Assembly: GCA_020629935.1 (NCBI GenBank)
Contig: JAHDCJ010000001.1
Span: forward strand, 96,007 to 132,432
DNA length: 36,426 nucleotides
Direction of reading: 5' to 3'
Origin: Saprospiraceae bacterium
GTDB taxonomy: Bacteria; Bacteroidota; Bacteroidia; Chitinophagales; Saprospiraceae
Part shown: positions 27,206-34,611 of the stretch, in pieces
Layout: each line of letters begins with the position of its first letter
Position numbering within the stretch: the first letter of the stretch is position 1
The notes under the pieces: generated by a model
What the model was told of the DNA's origin: nothing
Database searches by the model: none
Seen by the model: only the letters and a program-made list of their open reading frames with translations
Program-made: the position numbers and the translations under genes

Positions 27206-27970
27206 ATGCAGTTCCAAATACCTAAACCTTGTCATGAAAACTGGGATCAAATGACCGCTACTGAGAAAGGTCGCATTTGTGATCGATGTGCGTGTAATGT
27301 CTATGATTTCACCACCTCTAGTCATGAAGAATTAGAACAAGCATTTATAGATAATCATGGCCAAATCTGTGGAAAAGTAAATAATCAATTGTTAGCTAAG
27401 ACTACAAGTAAGCCATCTCGTTTTTCTTTGTTTTTTTCGAAAAAAATAGCCGCTACCCTACTCACCTTTTTGAGTTTTTCATTTTTAAAAGATACTGCTT
27501 TATTTGCTCAACATAATGAAAAGGAGAATCCCCATAAAAAGGACTATTCCAAAAAGCATAATGATAATTTCATCATTGAATCAAGCCATGCGCCAACGGG
27601 TGATAGTATAACCATAAAAGGACTATTAGTAGAAAATACTGGAGAGCCCATTCTCTTTGCTAATATTCATGTAGAAGGAACTAACATAGGAACTACCACG
27701 GATTTTGATGGTCATTTTTCTCTAAACATACCACTCGCTGCCATTGGTACTACTTTTTCCCTTCAATTTTCTTATGTAGGATTGGAAACGTTGGAGGTTC
27801 GAGATTTAAAACCGTTTAATATGCAGGTTAGAGCTGAGATGAATGAAAATCCAGGTTGTACCATTGGAATTATTATACATGTCAAACCCAATGCCTTCGA
27901 GTTGCACAGAAGATCACCTTGGAATAAAACCACTATTTTATTGAATGAAGAGGAAGATTGGGATTATTAG
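27206..27970 (+). CDS. Tandem paralog of the preceding four-Cys/CarboxypepD_reg-like membrane protein
   Basis: PKPCHENWDQMTATEKGRICDRCACNVYDF...QICGKV with Cys at the same positions; hydrophobic IAATLLTFLSFSFLKDTALFAQ; ITIKGLLVENTGEPILFANIHVEGTNIGTTTDFDGHFSLNIP. Confidence 0.75.
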   Translation: MQFQIPKPCHENWDQMTATEKGRICDRCACNVYDFTTSSHEELEQAFIDNHGQICGKVNNQLLAKTTSKPSRFSLFFSKKIAATLLTFLSFSFLKDTALFAQHNEKENPHKKDYSKKHNDNFIIESSHAPTGDSITIKGLLVENTGEPILFANIHVEGTNIGTTTDFDGHFSLNIPLAAIGTTFSLQFSYVGLETLEVRDLKPFNMQVRAEMNENPGCTIGIIIHVKPNAFELHRRSPWNKTTILLNEEEDWDY

Positions 27971-27975
27971 ATCAA

Positions 27976-29217
27976 CTATACTTCGCGGATGATACTATTG
28001 ATTTTAGCGGCACGATTAGCAGGAATCCATGAAGCTAGGCCTCCGATGCACATGACTGTCAAAAAGACAAGAATAAAATCTCGGAGTTTCATACTTATCG
28101 GATAAGCTTCTACCAAAAAAGAATCGCCTGTATTCATTTTGATAAATCCGAAATATTGTTGGAGTAAAATAAGGGTCACTGCAATAAAAAAGCCAATGAG
28201 CACCCCTAAAAAGGACATTAATATTCCTTCTGACAAGAATATATTTCGAACAATCTTAGGAGTCGCACCCATAGATTTCAGAATGGCAATATCTCGTTTT
28301 TTTTCAATCACCAACATCGACAAAGAACCGACCATATTAAAGGTAACTAAAAGCAGTCCAAGGCTAAGAATCACATAAGCAATCCATTTTTCAATATTCA
28401 TAATTTTGAAAAAAGCTTCATCCTGTTGATATCGATTTTTCACCGAAAACGCATCTCCCAATATTCCTTGAATGGCTTTTTGTGTTTTATCTTTATCTAT
28501 TGTTTCATCCAGTTTGAGTTCTAAAGCACTAACTTCTCCTTTATTATAAGAAAGGATTTCTCTAGCAAAATCTATGGAAGTAAACACATATACCCCATCA
28601 AAATCACTCTGTATAGCGTAGGTTCCTGCAGGTCGAAGCACTCTACGTTTTAGTGGACTTTGCATACCCATCGTCTTTTTCCTTTTGGGCATATAAACTT
28701 TTAATTGCGTAAACATATCACCCAAACGCAAGGCGAGTTTATTTTCCATTCCTAATCCAACGACGCCATATTCTACTTCATTATCTTGAAGAATAAAACG
28801 ACCTCGGATTACGGTTGTATCAATAGATGTTACCGAAACGAATGTAGGATCTACGCCTTTTATACTACCAAAATCTGAATTTCCATCATAATCAAACATC
28901 GCATTTTCTTCCAGTGTTTGTGATAAATATTTCACTCCATCCAGTGCAATAATTTGATCTATTTTAGATTGATCAGGTACAAAGACTTTACCTTCATTGG
29001 CCACAATTTTTATATCGGGATTAAAGGCATTATAAAGCCCACTGATTAAATCACCAAATCCATTAAATACAGAAAGCACTAAAATTAAAAACGCACTACC
29101 TACCACGATTCCAGTAATCGAAATACCAGAAATTACATTAATGGCATTGGTCGATTTTTTGGAAAATAAATACCGGCGGGCAATTTTAAGCGGTAAGTTC
29201 ATAGAGTCCGTTATCAA
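27976..29217 (-). CDS. ABC transporter permease, LolC/E / MacB-FtsX-like
   Basis: LPLKIARRYLFSKKSTNAINVISGISITGIVVGSAFLILVLSVFNGFGDLI; C-terminal FtsX domain KKRDIAILKSMGATPKIVRNIFLSEGILMSFLGVLIGF. Confidence 0.9.
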   Translation of the reverse strand: MITDSMNLPLKIARRYLFSKKSTNAINVISGISITGIVVGSAFLILVLSVFNGFGDLISGLYNAFNPDIKIVANEGKVFVPDQSKIDQIIALDGVKYLSQTLEENAMFDYDGNSDFGSIKGVDPTFVSVTSIDTTVIRGRFILQDNEVEYGVVGLGMENKLALRLGDMFTQLKVYMPKRKKTMGMQSPLKRRVLRPAGTYAIQSDFDGVYVFTSIDFAREILSYNKGEVSALELKLDETIDKDKTQKAIQGILGDAFSVKNRYQQDEAFFKIMNIEKWIAYVILSLGLLLVTFNMVGSLSMLVIEKKRDIAILKSMGATPKIVRNIFLSEGILMSFLGVLIGFFIAVTLILLQQYFGFIKMNTGDSFLVEAYPISMKLRDFILVFLTVMCIGGLASWIPANRAAKINSIIREV

Positions 29218-29224
29218 TTAAGCT

Positions 29225-29596
29225 TTATTCTTCTTCTGAATGATCTTCAGTAGTTTCAATTTGATCAAAAAGCTCATTAAGCCTGTACATTTCGTCTAAT
29301 GTTTCATCTACATAAAACTCTAAAACAGGTATACGGCGCACACGTTTGCGAATGCGAGCAGCTAAGCTTTGTCGCAATTTTTGTTTGTGATGACGTACTA
29401 CTTCGAGCACCATGTCTTTCGCTGGCGTATTATAAATACTTAGATATATTCTAGCAATCCCTAAATCTGGGGTCAACTTTACTCCAGTTACCGTAACAAG
29501 GGCATCACCATACATATATGTTCCCTCCTTTTGAAAGACGGTGCTAATACTTCGTTGTATTGTGGAGGCTACTTGTAATTGTCGCTTCGATTCCAT
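29225..29596 (-). CDS. rbfA: 30S ribosome-binding factor A
   Basis: STIQRSISTVFQKEG...LVTVTGVKLTPDLGIARIYLSIY...RIRKRVRRIPVLEFYVDETLDEMYRLNELF; ATG at 29596 preferred over the track start at 29638. Confidence 0.92.
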   Translation of the reverse strand: MESKRQLQVASTIQRSISTVFQKEGTYMYGDALVTVTGVKLTPDLGIARIYLSIYNTPAKDMVLEVVRHHKQKLRQSLAARIRKRVRRIPVLEFYVDETLDEMYRLNELFDQIETTEDHSEEE

Positions 29597-29861
29597 TTCC
29601 TCTTTTTTTTTGTAAAGATAAGCATTTAGTTTTTGCAATGAAGAAACACTTTCACTGTTTTCTACGTAATAATATTGAAGATATTTAAAAATTAAAGTCT
29701 AATTTTTAAAATTCCTTTATTACCTGTCTTCTCAAACATGTAATAAACACCTCATCCAATATTCATTTACTAACGATATAATTATATTATATATGTACCT
29801 TAGTATCTTAGACTAAGATAGCATTATAACAGGCTAAACAATAAATTAATTTCATCGCTTT

Positions 29862-30884
29862 ATGGCTTTTTTAAAATGGATTATCACAGTATTACTTATT
29901 GCGTTGACTACCAATACAATGCAAGCTCAAGATTCGAAGCAACAAGTCTTCGAACTCAAAAACCTATTAGAAAAAGGAGCTTATGATGCGCTTTTAGAAC
30001 GATCCATGGAATTATATGAGACCTATCAAAATCAAGCCACTTGTTATCCTTATATCTATTGGTTTGCAGGCGTCAGTCAATTTATTAAAGGAAATGACGA
30101 AAAAGGTTTAAAGATTTTTGATGACTATTTACTTGATGCGCATGCGGTATTATTAGGTCAATGTGTAGAAGATTTGCCGCCTGATTTAAAAACGGAGCGA
30201 TCAGAGTTTTTTAAAACCAGTTATTTTGATGTTAAACTGTATATCTACGATTATTTAGCTGCTTATTATTTAAATAATTGTCAATTGATTCGAACCAATT
30301 ATTATTTTAAAAAAATCCGAGACCTCGTTTTAAGTGATGAATTTCCTTATCCAGAAAATGATGCTCGAAATTCTTTTCTCCAATCTTTAGATTTTAGACA
30401 ATCCATTATTGATGCGATTGCGGGTGAATTTAATGTAGAAAAAACATTCAATACTGTTTTGGGGATTGAGCAGAACTACAAAATTTTATTCCCCAAAAAT
30501 CCAGACCTCAACGTATGGAAAGACAATTATACTTCGCTTAGTTTTTTTCAAGGCACTTTATATACAAAAAATGCAGAAATTTATCCTGCTCAATTTTCTA
30601 TACTTAATCTCATCGCTCATCAATTAATTCAAAAACATTCCTTAAGCCAATTAAAAGCGGTTTTTAAAAATCCATTACCTTTTTTAGATTTTGATCTTAA
30701 TAATAGAAATCAAATACTTCTACAAATAGGCGAAGATTCCTATCCTTTACACGTAAAAGGAGGAAGTCAAGAGGCACAAATATATCGTGCGGTTGATCTT
30801 ATTCAAGCCTCTGGTCTTTTTACAAAAATCATGAATATTTCAGCTAATAATCCTCTTCCTGAAATGGAGTTAAATTGTCAATAA
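29862..30884 (+). CDS. Secreted protein of unknown function
   Basis: 340 aa with signal peptide MAFLKWIITVLLIALTTNTMQAQ; no family recognised. Confidence 0.6.
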   Translation: MAFLKWIITVLLIALTTNTMQAQDSKQQVFELKNLLEKGAYDALLERSMELYETYQNQATCYPYIYWFAGVSQFIKGNDEKGLKIFDDYLLDAHAVLLGQCVEDLPPDLKTERSEFFKTSYFDVKLYIYDYLAAYYLNNCQLIRTNYYFKKIRDLVLSDEFPYPENDARNSFLQSLDFRQSIIDAIAGEFNVEKTFNTVLGIEQNYKILFPKNPDLNVWKDNYTSLSFFQGTLYTKNAEIYPAQFSILNLIAHQLIQKHSLSQLKAVFKNPLPFLDFDLNNRNQILLQIGEDSYPLHVKGGSQEAQIYRAVDLIQASGLFTKIMNISANNPLPEMELNCQ

Positions 30885-30934
30885 TTGATATAGATTTATA
30901 CCTTGATACATTTAATTTTTCTAAAAATAAAACA

Positions 30935-32125
30935 ATGAATAAATATCCACTTTCATTATTATTTTTTCTATTACCATTTCATTTACTAGCCCAATCTACC
31001 GATTCTCTTCATACAAAAATCACTACGCTTTTTGAGCAATCTGAGCTTTCAGGCTTTACTGTTAGTATGGTCAATGCCAATCAGGTGCTTTTTTCAAGAG
31101 GCTATGGTTATGCGGATAAAGAAGCAAAAATATCATATCAAACGGATCATGTCCAAATTATAGCCTCTATTAGTAAAACATGGATTGGCCTAGCATTAAT
31201 GCAATGTGTAGAACAGGGAAAATTGTCTTTGGATACAGACATCAATGAAATTTTATCTTTTGAAATAAAAAACCCCACGTTTCCTAATCAACCAATCACG
31301 ATAAGACAATTAGCTACGCATACTTCTAGTATCATTTATCCAATTCCAGATCACCACAAAATCGTTTTTGAGGAAGATCCTAATTTTAAAAATTTTCGAC
31401 TTAGGGAAAAAAAAGTAGTTCGTACGATTTTAAAAAACCCTAAAGTGGAAATGGGAGATTATTTAAAAAGCTATCTTTCTGAAAATGGTACGTATTATAA
31501 CACTAAACATTTTAGCAGCTATGCTCCAGGAAAAAGATATCAATACTCCAATATGGCTTCTACCTTAGGAGCCCATATTGTAGAAATTGTAAGTGGAATG
31601 TCCTTTGATCATTTCTGTCAAAAAAATATTATTGAGCCATTAGGATTAAACAATGCGGCCTTTAATATTTCAAATCCGGACCACTCAAAAATCGCCAAAC
31701 AGTATTTTGGGAAAAAGCAAAAAGCAATTCCGCTTTATTCACACAATTTTTATCCTACAGGTGGTTTACGTATTTCAAATGATGATCTCAATTTATTTTT
31801 AATCGATATCATTAATGGCTATCAAGGTAAAGGAAAGTTATTGTCAACTAATGGGTATGCTACAGTCCTCACTCCACAATTTCAAGAAGGACAATTGCCC
31901 CTAAACTTTCCTACAAGCGAGACGAATCATGGTCTTTTTTGGGTACATGATAATAACTTAATTGGACATACTGGCGGTGGACTTGGTGTATCTGCTTTTA
32001 TGTTTTTTGATAAAGAGACTGGCATTGGAAAAATCTTTATCACCAATTGTGAACTAGAAACAAATAAAAAATTAATCCCTCCATTTATACAAATTTGGCG
32101 AGCTATGGATGAATACAGTAATTAG
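30935..32125 (+). CDS. Serine hydrolase, class C beta-lactamase/penicillin-binding-like
   Basis: SISK (SxxK), YQYSNMASTLGAHIVE (YxN), HTGGGLG; signal peptide MNKYPLSLLFFLLPFHLLAQ; start taken at ATG 30935. Confidence 0.88.
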   Translation: MNKYPLSLLFFLLPFHLLAQSTDSLHTKITTLFEQSELSGFTVSMVNANQVLFSRGYGYADKEAKISYQTDHVQIIASISKTWIGLALMQCVEQGKLSLDTDINEILSFEIKNPTFPNQPITIRQLATHTSSIIYPIPDHHKIVFEEDPNFKNFRLREKKVVRTILKNPKVEMGDYLKSYLSENGTYYNTKHFSSYAPGKRYQYSNMASTLGAHIVEIVSGMSFDHFCQKNIIEPLGLNNAAFNISNPDHSKIAKQYFGKKQKAIPLYSHNFYPTGGLRISNDDLNLFLIDIINGYQGKGKLLSTNGYATVLTPQFQEGQLPLNFPTSETNHGLFWVHDNNLIGHTGGGLGVSAFMFFDKETGIGKIFITNCELETNKKLIPPFIQIWRAMDEYSN

Positions 32126-32356
32126 TTTAATCCCATCTTTACTTAAAATTATTTCTTCAAAAAAGAGAATCAAATAGAACTAACCTTTTATTTTTAAAAT
32201 ATTCAATACCTTTGGAAATTGGTTTTCATTTTTCACCTAAAATTGAACGCAATTTTTCAATATTTTGTTAGTTTTAGGTAAGCGTGTTTTTTAATACATG
32301 GCCGCGCAAAATCTAATATTGAACACCAATAATTATTAAGTCAAAACGAATTGTGC

Positions 32357-34480
32357 ATGTCCGAAAATAGTTTGGATACTAAAATTGAATTTTTAAAAGG
32401 AATTGGCCCGCAAAGAGCGGAAGTTTTAAATAAAGAACTTGGGATTTTCACCTTTGGAGATCTTCTTATGTACTTTCCTTTTCGATATGTAGACAAGACA
32501 CAATTTTATTCAATCAAAGATGCCAAACAAGCAGAATTCAATGTACAAATCAAAGGCATTTTAGGTCGACTTACGACTACTGGCGCAGGAAGAAAAAAAC
32601 GACTCACTGCCACTTTCCGAGATCAATCAGGACTTATTGAATTGGTTTGGTTTAAAGGGATTACTTGGGTAAATAAAAAATTACAACCAGGTGCCGAATA
32701 TGTAATTTACGGAAAGCCCACTCGCTTCAATGGAAAACTCAACATTGTCCATCCTGAAATTGAACCTGTTACGTTAGCGAATGCAGAAGAATCCGCTAGC
32801 CTAGAACCTGTTTATCCTACGGGAGGAAAACTCGAAGCGAAAGGCCTTGACAGTAAAGGATTCATGAAAAGTATTCGAATCCTTTTAAACAAATTGAAGA
32901 CCGTTACCATTCCCGAAAATTTACCTGAATACTTTTTAGAACGATTAAATATTCCATCTCGAAAAAGAGCGCTCTACGACATTCACTTCCCTAAAAATAG
33001 CACCGATTTAAAACGAGCCATTAATCGTTTGAAATTTGAAGAATTATTCTTTTTGCAATTTCGTCTTTTACAAATTAGAAATAATCGGAAACATACTTTA
33101 AAAGGACAAACATTCGCTGAAATTGGTCCTTTGTTTAATCAATTTTTCAATGAAAAATTACCCTTTGAATTAACAGGTGCACAAAAGCGAGTCTTAAAAG
33201 AAATACGAAAAGATGTAGCTCAAGGAAAACACATGAATCGCTTATTACAAGGAGATGTAGGAAGTGGTAAAACAATTGTGGCCTTGATGACTATGCTCAT
33301 TGCTTTAGACAATGATTTTCAAGCCGTGCTTATGGCACCTACTGAAATATTAGCCCAACAACATTATCAATCTTTGACCGAAATGGTGAGTGGTCTTGGT
33401 ATTCAAATTGGCTTTCTTTCAGGTAGTGTAAAAGGTAAAAAACGCAAAGCAACTTTAGCCCTTTTAGAAGAAGGTGAACTTCATATCATGATTGGTACGC
33501 ATGCCCTCATTGAAGATTGGGTAAAATTTAAAAACCTAGGTATTGCTATCATTGATGAACAACATCGATTTGGCGTAGCCCAACGTGCGAAGCTGTGGAA
33601 AAAAGGTTCGAATGGCGTTCCGCCTCATGTCTTGGTTATGACAGCCACGCCTATACCAAGAACCCTTGCTATGACACTATATGGAGACCTTGATGTTTCA
33701 GTTATTGATGAACTGCCTCCTGGCAGAAAGCCTGTCCAAACACTACACAAAACCGAGAACAACCGCATGCGGGTATTTGGATTTATGCGTGAGCAAATAA
33801 AATTAGGCCATCAAGTCTATGTAGTTTATCCTTTGATTGAAGAATCTGAATACGAACAATTAGAAGACCTCAATAATTTGATGGCTGGTCATGAAGCCAT
33901 CAGTAAAGAATTTCCAATGCCCGATTATCAAATCAGCATTGTACATGGGCGTATGAAACCAGCCGACAAAGATTTTGAAATGCAACGATTTGTCAAAGGA
34001 GAAACACAAATTATGGTGGCTACTACTGTAATTGAAGTTGGAGTAAATGTGCCAAACGCTTCTATTATGGTAATCGAAAATACCGAACGTTTTGGACTTT
34101 CTCAACTACATCAATTACGAGGCCGAGTAGGTCGAGGAGCCGATCAATCTTATTGTATTTTAATGTCTAGTTTTAAACTAACCAAAGAAGGTCGTACACG
34201 GATAGAAACGATGTGTCAAACCAATAACGGATTTGAAATTGCAGATGCCGACATGAAGTTACGTGGACCAGGAAATATTGATGGTACTCAACAAAGTGGA
34301 TTGCTCCAATTTAAAATTGCCGAACTTGCTAAAGATGGAAAAATTTTACAAACTGCAAGAGAAATTGCTTCTCGTATTTTAGACGATGATCCTAATTTAG
34401 AAAAACCAATTCATAAAAATCTAAAAACCTATATGCAAATTCAAGGAAATCGGTTTAGAGGATGGAGCATGATTAGTTAA
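32357..34480 (+). CDS. recG: ATP-dependent DNA helicase RecG
   Basis: Wedge/OB domain, LLQGDVGSGKTIVAL (Walker A), DEQHRFGVAQR, MTATPIPRTLAMTLYGDLDVSVIDELPPGR, QLRGRVGRG; ATG at 32357 preferred over TTG at 32351. Confidence 0.96.
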   Translation: MSENSLDTKIEFLKGIGPQRAEVLNKELGIFTFGDLLMYFPFRYVDKTQFYSIKDAKQAEFNVQIKGILGRLTTTGAGRKKRLTATFRDQSGLIELVWFKGITWVNKKLQPGAEYVIYGKPTRFNGKLNIVHPEIEPVTLANAEESASLEPVYPTGGKLEAKGLDSKGFMKSIRILLNKLKTVTIPENLPEYFLERLNIPSRKRALYDIHFPKNSTDLKRAINRLKFEELFFLQFRLLQIRNNRKHTLKGQTFAEIGPLFNQFFNEKLPFELTGAQKRVLKEIRKDVAQGKHMNRLLQGDVGSGKTIVALMTMLIALDNDFQAVLMAPTEILAQQHYQSLTEMVSGLGIQIGFLSGSVKGKKRKATLALLEEGELHIMIGTHALIEDWVKFKNLGIAIIDEQHRFGVAQRAKLWKKGSNGVPPHVLVMTATPIPRTLAMTLYGDLDVSVIDELPPGRKPVQTLHKTENNRMRVFGFMREQIKLGHQVYVVYPLIEESEYEQLEDLNNLMAGHEAISKEFPMPDYQISIVHGRMKPADKDFEMQRFVKGETQIMVATTVIEVGVNVPNASIMVIENTERFGLSQLHQLRGRVGRGADQSYCILMSSFKLTKEGRTRIETMCQTNNGFEIADADMKLRGPGNIDGTQQSGLLQFKIAELAKDGKILQTAREIASRILDDDPNLEKPIHKNLKTYMQIQGNRFRGWSMIS

Positions 34481-34507
34481 GAGGTAAAAATATATTTTTG
34501 TATGGAT

Positions 34508-34611
34508 AAAATGTAGGGGCGTATTGCAATACGCCCTTACATTTTTTTTGTAATTTGCCCCTACATTTTAAGCAATACGTTCCTACATTTTGTTTGCAAC
34601 ATGCCCTATTT
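34508..34611. repeat. Palindromic repeat cluster (GTAGGGGCGTATTGCAATACGCCC family) with three further degenerate half-units
   Basis: AAAATGTAGGGGCGTATTG|CAATACGCCCTTACATTTT palindrome (one mismatch), then GTAATTTGCCCCTACATTTT, GCAATACGTTCCTACATTTT, GCAACATGCCCTA at 22-24-nt spacing. Confidence 0.8.

Noticed and set aside
30935-32125. Beta-lactamase-like hydrolase as direct target of the BlaI/M56 pair
   Set aside because: About 11 kb away with no shared operator visible upstream; the family is broad (DD-peptidases, esterases), so the link is speculation.
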